From: Streptomyces viridiviolaceus
GTDB lineage: Bacteria > Actinomycetota > Actinomycetes > Streptomycetales > Streptomycetaceae
Length of the DNA: 64,000 nt
NCBI RefSeq assembly: GCF_014650995.1
Contig: NZ_BMWA01000011.1
Span: 248,001-312,000 of the forward strand
Direction: 5' to 3'
The position numbers and the translations under genes are program-made. The notes beneath the pieces are model-generated. The model had not been told where the DNA came from. It did not search any database and saw only the letters and a program-made list of their open reading frames with translations. Below are positions 42,548-51,369 of this stretch, piece after piece; the stretch's first letter is position 1, and each line of letters starts with the position of its first letter.

Positions 42548-43180
42548 ATGGAGTCCCAGGTGCGTGGCGGGACCAGATGGAAGCGGTTCGCCGTCGTCAT
42601 GGTGCCCAGCGTGGCCGCGACGGCTGCGATAGGCGTGGCGCTGGCGCAGGGCGCCCTCGCCGCGTCGTTCAGCGTGTCGGGCCAGTCGTTCAAGGTCACG
42701 GCCGACCGGCTCGACGGTACGGGATTCGTCCAGTACGGAGCCATTGACTCGGGCTACACGCTCGACGGCAAGAAGACGGCTCACCCCGTCGCCGTCTCGG
42801 CGTTCAAGTCCGCGTCGATCAAGGGCATGTGCCAGTCCGTGGTCACCCCGGACATCCCGCTGATCGGCTCGGTCAGCCTGATGCTGAAGGCCGGCGGTGG
42901 CGACAAGCCGGTCGAGGCGCAGAACCTGTACATCGACGTCGAGGAGCTCGAGGCCGATGCCACGTTCCGCGGCATCGACATCGGTGTGGCCGCCAAGGAC
43001 GCCACCAAGGGTCCCGGCATCCAGAAGGGCGACACCGCGAACCCCTACGGGTTCTCGCAGCAGGCCGACTCGGCCACGCTGACCAACGTGAAGCAGACGG
43101 CGTGGGCGACCACCGCCGGAACCTTCAAGCTCAGCGGCCTGAAGATGTCGCTGTCCAAGGGTGTCAAGGAGTGCTACTAA
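42548..43180 (+). CDS. DUF6230 family secreted or membrane-anchored protein
   Basis: The 210-residue protein begins MESQVRGGTRWKRFAVVMVP, a positively charged start and then a hydrophobic segment (VAATAAIGVALAQGALA) that acts as signal peptide or anchor. The rest is beta-rich (FSVSGQSFKVTADRLDGTGFVQYG, SVSLMLKAGGGDKPVEAQNLYIDVEELEADATF). Two Cys (about 94 and 209) could form a disulfide. The ribosome site GGAGG is strong. Homologues are sometimes called cholesterol esterase, for which no catalytic triad is seen. It heads a three-gene operon. Confidence 0.82.
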   Translation: MESQVRGGTRWKRFAVVMVPSVAATAAIGVALAQGALAASFSVSGQSFKVTADRLDGTGFVQYGAIDSGYTLDGKKTAHPVAVSAFKSASIKGMCQSVVTPDIPLIGSVSLMLKAGGGDKPVEAQNLYIDVEELEADATFRGIDIGVAAKDATKGPGIQKGDTANPYGFSQQADSATLTNVKQTAWATTAGTFKLSGLKMSLSKGVKECY

Positions 43181-43297
43181 GCACTCGCTGACGGGCGGGG
43201 GAGCCGATGGCGCCCCCGCCCGTCCACTCTCCGGGCGCGCCTTCACGCGCGGCCCACATCTCCACCACAGCAACGCCGTACCAGGGAGCTGTTTTCC

Positions 43298-43876
43298 ATG
43301 AGCGCCGAGACTCCTGCCGCAACCGGCCAGTTCACCCGCCGGAGGCTGCAGTTCCGTGCCTGGCGAGGCGCGCGGCCGTTCTGGGCCGGTCTGTTCATCT
43401 TGCTCGGCGGATTCCCCATCGCCTACTTCCCGTACGCGAATCTCCAGATCGGCCACCTGACGCTGGCGATGGCCACCACCGCGGGCGCCGGGTCCCTGAT
43501 CATCGGCGTGCTGCTGGTCGTCCTGGGCGTCAGCCTGTGGTTCCAGAAGCACGTCCGGGTCTTCGCGGGCGTGGCGGCGATCCTGCTGGCGCTGGTGTCC
43601 ATCCCCGTGTCCAACCTCGGCGGCTTCCTCATCGGCTTCCTGTTCGCGCTGATCGGCGGCTCGATGGCCGTGGCGTGGGCGCCGGGCGCGCCGCCGCAGG
43701 CCGAGCCGGCGGTGGAGGGCACCAAGGGAACGGGCGACGCCCCCCAGGGCGTGGACCCCGGCACCACGGTGCCCGACGTCCCGGTACCGCAGCCGCGGGA
43801 CGGCGAGGACGAGCCGAACGATCTGTCAGGAACGAGCCCGGCCAACGGGGCGAACGGGAGGCACAGTGCCGGCTGA
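43298..43876 (+). CDS. DUF6114 family four-helix membrane protein
   Basis: The 192-residue protein has a basic N-terminus and about four TM helices between residues 27 and 130 (FWAGLFILLGGFPIAYFPYA, MATTAGAGSLIIGVLLVVLGV, VFAGVAAILLALVSIPV, GFLIGFLFALIGGSMAVAWA). The C-terminal tail is acidic and Pro-rich. It overlaps the following gene by 11 nt. DUF6114 follows DUF6230 repeatedly in Streptomyces; function unknown. Confidence 0.82.
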   Translation: MSAETPAATGQFTRRRLQFRAWRGARPFWAGLFILLGGFPIAYFPYANLQIGHLTLAMATTAGAGSLIIGVLLVVLGVSLWFQKHVRVFAGVAAILLALVSIPVSNLGGFLIGFLFALIGGSMAVAWAPGAPPQAEPAVEGTKGTGDAPQGVDPGTTVPDVPVPQPRDGEDEPNDLSGTSPANGANGRHSAG

Positions 43877-45230
43877 CGAGGTGACCCGCGGGACTGACGT
43901 GGAGACGTCCCGTGTGAGAACCGGGCCGCGCCACGCGGCACCCAAGAAGCCGTTGTTCACCAGGTTCCACATGCCGGCCGGGAAGGCGATAGCCCTGGCG
44001 GCGATGCCGACGGCGGTCCTCATGGGGATGGGGTTCACGCCGACGCTGGCCATCGCCGACGGCAACGACGGAGCGACGCCGTCGTCCAAGAGCCTGACGG
44101 CCGACGAGTACAAGGACTGCGTGGCCGCGCTGGAGGGCGCGAAGGACGGTTCGTCCGAGTCCCCCGAGCCCTCGCCCTCGGCGACGGAGGGTGAGAACGG
44201 CGACGAGGGTGACGCGGCGGAGCCCACCCCCTCGGCCTCCGCCGGGGACACGGACCAGGGTGCGGGCGAGGACACGGGTCCGTCCTCTTCGTCGGATTCA
44301 GGTTCCGACGACGAGGCCGAGCCCGAGCCGGCCCCCTCCGCGTCGGCCGGCAAGGAGTCGCAGAGCGGCGAGGAGACGTCCGGCGGGAGCACCGCGACGG
44401 CGTCCCCCTCGCCGTCCGAGAGCGGCGGCGGCCTGCTGGAGGAGATCGGCGACACCGTCGAGGGCATCCTCACCGGCGGACAGAGCGCCGAGGAGAGCCC
44501 GAGCCCCACGCCGACCCCGTCGGCCTCGGCCTCGGCGTCCGAGAGCCCCTCCGAGGGTCCCGCCGAGACGGCCACCGACCCGGTGAAGGACACCGTGCAG
44601 GACGCCACCGACACGGCGTCCGAGGCGGCCGGCGACACCGGGGAGACGGTGGAGCAGGCGGCCGAGGAGGCGAAGGAAGCGGCCGAGGAGGCGACGGAGG
44701 AGGCCACCGCCACGCCGAGCCCCGGCGCGACGGGGAGCGCCGGCACGGACCCCGAGGACTGCCCGGTCGCCACGGACGCGGAGGGCGGCGTCGACAACCC
44801 GGTGCCGCTGCCGGACGACCCCTGGTACCTGAACGCCAGCTCGCTGCTGCTCAAGGGCGCCTCGTACAAGGGCATCGTCGAGGTGCGCACGGCCAACGGC
44901 ACCACCAAGAAGGTGCTGAAGTACGTCATTTCGAACGGTACCGACATCGGCGACCTGCACCAGACGGTCAAGGACGAGCAGTCCGGCAAGACCTACCACG
45001 TGCAGGCGGCCAAGGGCTCGACGTCCACGATCCGCGACGGCGACACGGTGATGTACACCGAGAGCATCTCGGGCAACCTGCTCGGGCTGATCCCGATCAC
45101 CTTCGACCCGGAGAACCCGCCGCCGCTGGACATTCCGCTGATCTACTTCACGAACGTGACGGTCGTCCAGGCCGGCCAGTTCGGCGGGACCCTGCACGTG
45201 CCGGGGCTGCATCAGTACACGACCGACTGA
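43866..45230 (+). CDS. Secreted Ser/Glu/Pro-rich protein of the DUF6230 operon
   Basis: The 454-residue product starts at GTG, has a basic N-terminus and a hydrophobic segment (GKAIALAAMPTAVLMGMGF, about residues 38-57) then a low-complexity region (about 85-290) rich in Ser, Glu, Pro, Ala and Thr with SPSPSATE-like repeats and an amphipathic Ala/Glu helix (EEAKEAAEEATEEAT). A folded C-terminal part from about 300 (DPWYLNASSLLLKGASYKGIVEV) ends TTD. The layout suggests a surface protein held off the membrane by a flexible spacer. No named domain recognised. Confidence 0.75.
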   Translation: MPADEVTRGTDVETSRVRTGPRHAAPKKPLFTRFHMPAGKAIALAAMPTAVLMGMGFTPTLAIADGNDGATPSSKSLTADEYKDCVAALEGAKDGSSESPEPSPSATEGENGDEGDAAEPTPSASAGDTDQGAGEDTGPSSSSDSGSDDEAEPEPAPSASAGKESQSGEETSGGSTATASPSPSESGGGLLEEIGDTVEGILTGGQSAEESPSPTPTPSASASASESPSEGPAETATDPVKDTVQDATDTASEAAGDTGETVEQAAEEAKEAAEEATEEATATPSPGATGSAGTDPEDCPVATDAEGGVDNPVPLPDDPWYLNASSLLLKGASYKGIVEVRTANGTTKKVLKYVISNGTDIGDLHQTVKDEQSGKTYHVQAAKGSTSTIRDGDTVMYTESISGNLLGLIPITFDPENPPPLDIPLIYFTNVTVVQAGQFGGTLHVPGLHQYTTD

Positions 45231-45265
45231 GGCCCGCCACAGACCCGTTCGGGAGCCGCAGGAAG

Positions 45266-45302
45266 CTGAGGGCGCCCCCCTGTCGCAGGGGGGCGCCCTC
45301 AG
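45266..45302. terminator. Perfect 17-bp bidirectional terminator
   Basis: 45266-45282 pairs perfectly with 45286-45302, loop TCG. It lies between the convergent DUF6230 operon and pyk. Confidence 0.85.
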
Positions 45303-45324
45303 TGCCGTACGAAGCTCTCGGGCC

Positions 45325-46749
45325 TCAGCGGGCCTCGCCCAGGTGGTGCACGCGGACCATGTTGGTGGTGCCGGGCACGCCGGGGGGCGAGCCGGCGGTG
45401 ATCACCACGATGTCGCCGGCGTTGAAGCGGTTCAGCTTCACCAGCTCCTGGTCCACCAGGTCGACCATCTCGTCGGTCGAGTTCACGAACGGCACGACGT
45501 GCGGCTCCACGCCCCAGCTCAGCGTCAGCTGGTTGCGGGTGGACTCGTCCGTGGTGAAGGCGAGGATCGGCTGGATGGCGCGGTAGCGGGAGAGCCGGCG
45601 GGCGGTGTCGCCGGACTGGGTGAAGGCCACCAGGCCCTTGCCGCCGAGGAAGTCGGCGATCTCGGCGGCGGCACGGGCCACCGAACCGCCCTGCGTACGC
45701 GGCTTCTTGCCCGGCACCAGCGGCTGCAGGCCCTTGGAGAGCAGCTCCTGCTCGGCCGCCTGGACGATCTTCGACATCGTCTTGACGGTCTCGATCGGGT
45801 ACGCGCCCACGCTCGACTCGGCGGACAGCATGACCGCGTCGGCGCCGTCCAGGATGGCGTTGGCCACGTCGGAGGCCTCGGCGCGGGTCGGACGGGAGTT
45901 GGTGATCATCGACTCCATCATCTGGGTCGCCACGATCACCGGCTTGGCGTTGCGCCGGCACAGCTCGATCAGGCGCTTCTGCACCATGGGGACCTTCTCG
46001 AGCGGGTACTCGACGGCCAGGTCGCCACGGGCGACCATCACGCCGTCGAACGCCATCACGACGTCCTCCATGTTCTCGACCGCCTGCGGCTTCTCCACCT
46101 TGGCGACGACCGGGACGCGGCGGCCCTCCTCGTCCATGACGCGGTGCACGTCCTGGATGTCCTTGGCGTCGCGGACGAAGGACAGGGCGACGAGGTCGCA
46201 GCCCATGCGCAGCGCGAACCGGAGGTCCTCGACGTCCTTCTCGGAGAGCGCGGGGACGTTCACCGCGGCGCCGGGCAGGTTGATGCCCTTGTGGTCGGAG
46301 ATGACGCCGCCCTCGATGACGATCGTCCTCACCCGGGGGCCCTCGACCTCGGTGACCTTCAGTTCGACGTTGCCGTCGTTGATGAGCACCTGGTCGCCCT
46401 TGGCCACGTCGCCGGGCAGGCCCTTGTAGGTCGTGCCGCAGATCGTCTTGTCGCCCGGCACGTCCTCGGTGGTGATGGTGAACTCGTCACCGCGCACCAG
46501 CTCGACGGGGCCTTCGGCGAAGGTCTCCAGACGGATCTTCGGGCCCTGGAGGTCGGCGAGGACACCGACGGCCCGGCCGGTCTCCTTGGCGGCGGCCCGG
46601 ACGCGGTCGTACCGCCCCTGGTGCTCGGCGTGGGTGCCGTGGCTGAAGTTGAAGCGGGCCACGTTCATGCCGGCTTCGATCAGCGCTACGAGCTGCTCGT
46701 GGGAGTCGACCGCGGGGCCGAGAGTACAGACGATTTTCGAACGGCGCAT
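45325..46749 (-). CDS. pyk2: Pyruvate kinase
   Basis: The 474-residue enzyme converts phosphoenolpyruvate and ADP to pyruvate and ATP. Motifs include MRRSKIVCTLGPA, the substrate region FNFSHG, the catalytic segment VVAKVEKPQAVENM with MVARGDLAVE, and the C-terminal allosteric domain. In S. coelicolor, pyk2 sits next to ackA/pta, which supports the assignment. No clear ribosome site; TAGGAT 6 nt before the ATG suggests leaderless transcription. The gene shares direction with ackA and pta but is separated by 95 bp. Confidence 0.96.
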   Translation of the reverse strand: MRRSKIVCTLGPAVDSHEQLVALIEAGMNVARFNFSHGTHAEHQGRYDRVRAAAKETGRAVGVLADLQGPKIRLETFAEGPVELVRGDEFTITTEDVPGDKTICGTTYKGLPGDVAKGDQVLINDGNVELKVTEVEGPRVRTIVIEGGVISDHKGINLPGAAVNVPALSEKDVEDLRFALRMGCDLVALSFVRDAKDIQDVHRVMDEEGRRVPVVAKVEKPQAVENMEDVVMAFDGVMVARGDLAVEYPLEKVPMVQKRLIELCRRNAKPVIVATQMMESMITNSRPTRAEASDVANAILDGADAVMLSAESSVGAYPIETVKTMSKIVQAAEQELLSKGLQPLVPGKKPRTQGGSVARAAAEIADFLGGKGLVAFTQSGDTARRLSRYRAIQPILAFTTDESTRNQLTLSWGVEPHVVPFVNSTDEMVDLVDQELVKLNRFNAGDIVVITAGSPPGVPGTTNMVRVHHLGEAR

Positions 46750-46755
46750 GGGGCG

Positions 46756-46761
46756 ATCCTA
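46756..46761 (-). promoter_or_regulatory. Leaderless-type -10 box of pyk
   Basis: TAGGAT on the minus strand, 6 nt before the ATG at 46749. The -35 is weak. Confidence 0.4.
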
Positions 46762-46844
46762 TCGGTTTGTTTCGCTGCGGAATATTCCGTCTGGCGGAAG
46801 ATACAAATGGGCGCCTCGGTGCTCACTCGTGAATTCGGCTGTCG

Positions 46845-48050
46845 TCAGCCGTCCTTTCCGACCAGGGCGTAGGTCTGCGTGGCGATCTCCATTTCCTCGT
46901 CGGTCGGCACCACGGCCACCGCCACCCGCGCGTCCGCCGGCGAGATCAGCCGCGGCTCGTCACCGCGCACGGCGTTCAGCCCGTCGTCGACCGCCAGGCC
47001 CAGCTGCTCCAGGCCCGCCACGGCAGCTTCCCGCACCGGCGCCGAGTTCTCGCCGACCCCGGCCGTGAAGGCGACCGCGTCCACTCTTCCGAGCACCGCG
47101 TAATAGGCGCCGATGTACTTCTTCAGCCGGTGAATGTAGATGTCGAAGGCCAGTCGCGCCCGCTCGTCACCCTCGTCGATACGGCGGCGGATCTCCCGCA
47201 TGTCGTTGTCTCCGCACAGACCGATCAGACCACTCCTGTTGTTGAGAAGAGTGTCGATCTCGTCGGCGGACATTCCACCAACACGCATCAAATGGAAGAT
47301 GACGGCCGGGTCCATGTCTCCCGAGCGCGTACCCATCACCAGCCCCTCCAAAGGCGTCAGCCCCATGGAGGTGTCCACGCAGCGACCGCCCCGGACGGCC
47401 GACGCGGACGCCCCGTTGCCCAGGTGCAGCACGATGACGTTCACGTCCTCGGGCGCCCTGCCCAGCAGCTTCGCCGTCGCCCGGGAGACGTAGGCGTGCG
47501 AGGTGCCGTGGAAGCCGTAGCGCCGGACGCGGTGCGCGTCGGCGGTCTCGACGTCGATCGCGTAGCGGGCGGCGGACTCCGGCATCGTCGTGTGGAAGGC
47601 GGTGTCGAAGACGGCGACCTGCGGCAGGTCCGGGCGCAGCGCCTGCGCGGTGCGGATGCCGGTGAGGTTGGCCGGGTTGTGCAGCGGGGCGACGGGGACG
47701 AGCCGCTCGATCTCGGCGAGGACCGCGTCGTCGACGACGGTCGGCTCGGTGAAGCGGAGGCCGCCGTGCACCACCCGGTGCCCGATCGCGGCCAGCTCCG
47801 GCGAGTCGAGGCCGAGGCCGTCCTTGGCCAGCTCCGTCGCGACGGCCTTCAGGGCGGCCTCGTGGTCGGGGACGGACCCGGTCCACTCGCGCGCCTCGCC
47901 GCCGTGCGGGGTGTGCTTGAGGCGGGAGGTCTCCTCGCCGATCCGCTCGACGAGGCCCGCCGCCAGCCGGCTGCTGTCACGCATGTCGAGCAGCTGGTAC
48001 TTCACCGACGAGGAGCCGGAGTTGAGGACGAGGACACGGGTGGAGCTCAC
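46845..48050 (-). CDS. ackA: Acetate kinase
   Basis: The 401-residue kinase interconverts acetyl phosphate and ADP with acetate and ATP. Motifs: VLVLNSGSSSVKYQLLD at the N-terminus, catalytic VFDTAFHTTMPE and RYGFHGTSHAYVS, nucleotide LGNGASASAV and FTAGVGENS. It starts at GTG 48050 overlapping the pta stop by 4 nt. The two enzymes form the acetyl-CoA/acetate overflow and scavenging pathway. Confidence 0.97.
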   Translation of the reverse strand: MSSTRVLVLNSGSSSVKYQLLDMRDSSRLAAGLVERIGEETSRLKHTPHGGEAREWTGSVPDHEAALKAVATELAKDGLGLDSPELAAIGHRVVHGGLRFTEPTVVDDAVLAEIERLVPVAPLHNPANLTGIRTAQALRPDLPQVAVFDTAFHTTMPESAARYAIDVETADAHRVRRYGFHGTSHAYVSRATAKLLGRAPEDVNVIVLHLGNGASASAVRGGRCVDTSMGLTPLEGLVMGTRSGDMDPAVIFHLMRVGGMSADEIDTLLNNRSGLIGLCGDNDMREIRRRIDEGDERARLAFDIYIHRLKKYIGAYYAVLGRVDAVAFTAGVGENSAPVREAAVAGLEQLGLAVDDGLNAVRGDEPRLISPADARVAVAVVPTDEEMEIATQTYALVGKDG

Positions 48051-50140
48051 TGGGCGGACGCCTTCTCGCTGGGGGACTGCTGGGCCTGGATCGCCGTGAT
48101 GGCGACGGTGTTGACGATGTCCTGGACGAGCGCGCCCCGGGACAGGTCGTTGACCGGCTTGCGCAGGCCCTGGAGCACCGGGCCGACGGCGATCGCGCCG
48201 GCCGAGCGCTGCACTGCCTTGTAGGTGTTGTTGCCGGTGTTGAGGTCGGGGAAGATCAGCACGGTCGCCTGGCCGGCCACCTCGGAGCCCGGCAGCTTGG
48301 TCGCGGCGACCGACGGCTCGACGGCGGCGTCGTACTGGATCGGGCCCTCGATCTTCAGGTCGGGCCGGCGAGAGCGGACCAGCTCGGTCGCCTCGCGCAC
48401 CTTGTCGACGTCCGCGCCCGAGCCGGACGTGCCGGTCGAGTACGACAGCATCGCGATCCGCGGGTCCACGCCGAACTGCGCCGCCGTGGACGCCGCCTGG
48501 ACCGCGATGTCGGCGAGCTGCTCGGCGTCCGGGTCGGGGTTGACCGCGCAGTCGCCGTAGACCAGGACCTTGTCGGCCAGGCACATGAAGAAGACCGAGG
48601 AGACGATCGACGCCTCCGGCTTCGTCTTGATGATCTCGAAGGCGGGCCGGATGGTCGCCGCCGTCGAGTGCACCGACCCCGACACCATCCCGTCGGCGAG
48701 GCCCTCCTGCACCATCAGGGTGCCGAAGTAGTTCACGTCGGAGACGACGTCGTACGCCAGCTCCACGGTGACGCCCTTGTGGGCGCGCAGGGAGGCGTAC
48801 TTCTCGGCGAAGGAGTCGCGCAGCTCCGACACCGCGGGGTCGATGAGCTGCGAGTCGCCGAGGTCGATGCCCAGGTCGGCGGCCTTCTTGCGGATCTGCT
48901 CGACGGGGCCGAGCAGGGTCAGGGCGCACACGCCCCGGCGCAGCAGCACCTCCGCGGCGCGCAGCACCCGCTCCTCGGTGCCCTCCGGCAGGACGACCCG
49001 GCGAAGGTCGGAGCGGGCCTGCTCCAGGAGCTTGTGCTCGAACATCATCGGCGTCACGCGGTCGCTGCTCGGGGCGGAGACACGGTCCGACAGGTCGGCG
49101 GTGTCGACGTACCGCTCGAAGACGCCGAGCGCGGTCTCCGCCTTGCGCGGGGTGGCCGCGTTCAGCTTGCCCTCCAGGGAGAACAGCTGCTCGGCGGTGG
49201 GGAAGCTGTTGCCGGTCACCGAGAGCACCGGGGTGCCCGGGGCGAGGCGGGCGGCGAGGGTGAGGATGTCCTCGCCCGGCACCTCGTTCAGGGTGAGCAG
49301 CACGCCGGCTATCGGCGGGGTGCCGGCGCTGTGCGCGGCGAGGGAGCCGATCACCAGGTCGGCCCGGTCCCCCGGGGTGACGACCAGGCAGCCGGGCGTC
49401 AGGGCGCCGAGGAAGTTCGGCAGCATGGCCCCGCCGAAGACGAAGTCCAGCGCGTCCCGGGCGAGCCCGGAGTCGTCGCCGAGGATCACCTTGGCGCCCA
49501 GGGTGTGCGCGATCTGGGAGACGGTCGGCGCCGACAGCGCGGGCTCGTCGGGCACCACCCAGCACGGCACCGGCAGGCGGTCCGCGAGCCGCTCGGCGAT
49601 CTCGTCCCGGTCCTCGCGGGCGACCCGGTTGGCGACCATCGCGAGGACGTCGCAGCCCAGCCCGTCGTAGGCGCGGAAGGCGTTGCGGGTCTCGGCGAGC
49701 ACGGACTCGGCGGTCTGCTTCCGCCCGCCGACCACGGGGATCACCGACGCGCCGAACTCGTTGGCGAGCCGCGCGTTCAGCGACAGCTCGTCGGGGAGCT
49801 GGGTGTCGGCGTAGTCCGTGCCGAGGACCAGGACCACGTCGTAGTCGCGGGCGACCAGGTGGAAGCGGTCGACGAGGGCGGACACCAGCTCGTCCGTGCC
49901 CTGCTCGGCCTGGAGCGCGGACGCCTCCTGGTAGTCCATGCCGTACACGGTCGCCGGGTCCTGGGCGAGCCGGTAGCGGGCGCGCAGCAGCTCGAAGAGG
50001 CGGTCGGGCCCGTCGTGGACCAGGGGACGGAACACGCCGACCCGGTCGACCTGCCGGGTCAGGAGCTCCATGACCCCCAGCTCGACGACCTGGCGGCCGT
50101 CGCCGCGGTCGATACCGGTCACGTACACGCTGCGCGTCAC
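48047..50140 (-). CDS. pta: Phosphate acetyltransferase, long form
   Basis: The 697-residue enzyme interconverts acetyl-CoA and acetyl phosphate. The N-terminal P-loop-like/DRTGG regulatory domains span roughly residues 1-340 (VYVTGIDRGDGRQVVELGVME) and the catalytic PTA domain the rest (MVSGSVHSTAATIRPAFEIIK, SYSTGTSGSGADVDKV). GTG at 50140 follows CGGAGAG; an in-frame ORF extends further but crosses the pfkA promoter region. Coupled to ackA. Confidence 0.96.
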   Translation of the reverse strand: MTRSVYVTGIDRGDGRQVVELGVMELLTRQVDRVGVFRPLVHDGPDRLFELLRARYRLAQDPATVYGMDYQEASALQAEQGTDELVSALVDRFHLVARDYDVVLVLGTDYADTQLPDELSLNARLANEFGASVIPVVGGRKQTAESVLAETRNAFRAYDGLGCDVLAMVANRVAREDRDEIAERLADRLPVPCWVVPDEPALSAPTVSQIAHTLGAKVILGDDSGLARDALDFVFGGAMLPNFLGALTPGCLVVTPGDRADLVIGSLAAHSAGTPPIAGVLLTLNEVPGEDILTLAARLAPGTPVLSVTGNSFPTAEQLFSLEGKLNAATPRKAETALGVFERYVDTADLSDRVSAPSSDRVTPMMFEHKLLEQARSDLRRVVLPEGTEERVLRAAEVLLRRGVCALTLLGPVEQIRKKAADLGIDLGDSQLIDPAVSELRDSFAEKYASLRAHKGVTVELAYDVVSDVNYFGTLMVQEGLADGMVSGSVHSTAATIRPAFEIIKTKPEASIVSSVFFMCLADKVLVYGDCAVNPDPDAEQLADIAVQAASTAAQFGVDPRIAMLSYSTGTSGSGADVDKVREATELVRSRRPDLKIEGPIQYDAAVEPSVAATKLPGSEVAGQATVLIFPDLNTGNNTYKAVQRSAGAIAVGPVLQGLRKPVNDLSRGALVQDIVNTVAITAIQAQQSPSEKASAQ

Positions 50141-50212
50141 GCGTGCTCTCCGTTTCGTCTGATGGCGGTGTCCGGTGCAGAAAAATCGCCCACCGAGGTG
50201 AGCAGAACCCTC

Positions 50213-50261
50213 TTGACAATACCTCCGACGGTAGATAAGGCGCCCGTCAATGTACCGTCGG
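50213..50261 (+). promoter_or_regulatory. pfkA promoter with flanking inverted repeat
   Basis: -35 TTGACA (50213-50218), 17 bp, -10 TAAGGC (50236-50241). A perfect 9-bp inverted repeat, CCGACGGTA (50225-50233) and TACCGTCGG (50253-50261), brackets the -10 and the transcription start. This could be a repressor operator or an RNA hairpin. Confidence 0.65.
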
Positions 50262-50333
50262 CATCGTCCTGTGGGACGTGGAAGAATCGACAGTGGCTCA
50301 CCGGTTTCAACAGCGAGCAGGAGACACAGCACG

Positions 50334-51359
50334 ATGCGTATCGGAGTTCTCACCGCAGGCGGCGACTGCCCCGGCCTGAACGCAGTGATCCGGTCGGTCG
50401 TGCACCGAGCGGTCGACAACTACGGCGACGAGGTCATCGGCTTCGAGGACGGGTACGCGGGGCTGCTTGACGGCCGCTACCGCACCCTCGACCTGAACGC
50501 GGTCAGCGGCATCCTGGCCCGCGGCGGCACCATCCTCGGCTCCTCCCGCCTGGAGCGCGACCGGCTGCGCGAGGCGTGTGAGAACGCCTCGGACATCGTC
50601 CGCGACTTCGGCATCGACGCGCTGATCCCGATCGGTGGCGAGGGCACGCTGACGGCGGCCCGGATGCTGTCGGACGCGGGCCTCCCGGTGGTCGGGGTGC
50701 CGAAGACCATCGACAACGACATCTCCTCCACGGACCGCACCTTCGGCTTCGACACGGCGGTGGGCGTGGCGACGGAGGCCATGGACCGCCTCAAGACCAC
50801 CGCGGAGTCCCACCAGCGGGTGATGGTCGTCGAGGTCATGGGCCGGCACGCCGGCTGGATCGCGCTGGAGTCCGGCATGGCGGCCGGCGCGCACGGCATC
50901 TGCCTGCCCGAGCGGCCCTTCGACCCGGCCGACCTGGTCAAGATGGTCGAGGCGCGGTTCTCCCGCGGCAAGAAGTTCGCGGTCATCTGCGTCGCCGAGG
51001 GCGCTCACCCCGCCGAGGGCACCATGGACTACGGCCACGGCGAGATCGACCAGTTCGGCCACGAGCGCTTCCAGGGCATCGGCACGGCACTGGCGTACGA
51101 GCTGGAGCGGCGGCTCGGCAAGGAGGCCAAGCCGGTCATCCTCGGCCACGTCCAGCGCGGCGGCACGCCGACCGCGTACGACCGGGTGCTCGCCACCCGC
51201 TTCGGCTGGCACGCGGTGGAGGCCGCGCACCGGGGCGAGTTCGGCCGGATGACCGCCCTGCGCGGCACGGACGTCGTCATGGTGCCGCTGGCGGAGGCGG
51301 TGACCGAGCTGAAGACGGTGCCGAAGGACCGGATGGACGAGGCGGAGTCCGTCTTCTGA
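50334..51359 (+). CDS. pfkA: 6-phosphofructokinase
   Basis: The 341-residue enzyme phosphorylates fructose 6-phosphate. It begins MRIGVLTAGGDCPGLNAVIR, has GGEGTLTAARML with Gly in the position that is Asp in PPi-dependent enzymes, and PKTIDNDISST with Lys as in the Gly104/Lys124 class of actinobacterial ATP-PFKs. It corresponds in context to the S. coelicolor PfkA2 locus. ATG has AGGAGA about 10 nt upstream. It is divergent from pta. A key glycolytic gene beside pyk and the acetate genes. Confidence 0.96.
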   Translation: MRIGVLTAGGDCPGLNAVIRSVVHRAVDNYGDEVIGFEDGYAGLLDGRYRTLDLNAVSGILARGGTILGSSRLERDRLREACENASDIVRDFGIDALIPIGGEGTLTAARMLSDAGLPVVGVPKTIDNDISSTDRTFGFDTAVGVATEAMDRLKTTAESHQRVMVVEVMGRHAGWIALESGMAAGAHGICLPERPFDPADLVKMVEARFSRGKKFAVICVAEGAHPAEGTMDYGHGEIDQFGHERFQGIGTALAYELERRLGKEAKPVILGHVQRGGTPTAYDRVLATRFGWHAVEAAHRGEFGRMTALRGTDVVMVPLAEAVTELKTVPKDRMDEAESVF

Positions 51360-51369
51360 GCCACGGGCG

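Noticed and set aside
42038..43552. 504-codon minus-strand ORF over the DUF6230 leader
   Set aside because: Covers the leader and DUF6230/DUF6114 genes in antisense. No ribosome site or family feature.
45343..46872. 509-codon plus-strand ORF opposite pyk
   Set aside because: Antisense shadow of pyruvate kinase, crossing its start and promoter.
48668..50470. 600-codon plus-strand ORF opposite pta and into pfkA
   Set aside because: Antisense to pta and out of frame with pfkA; no motif.
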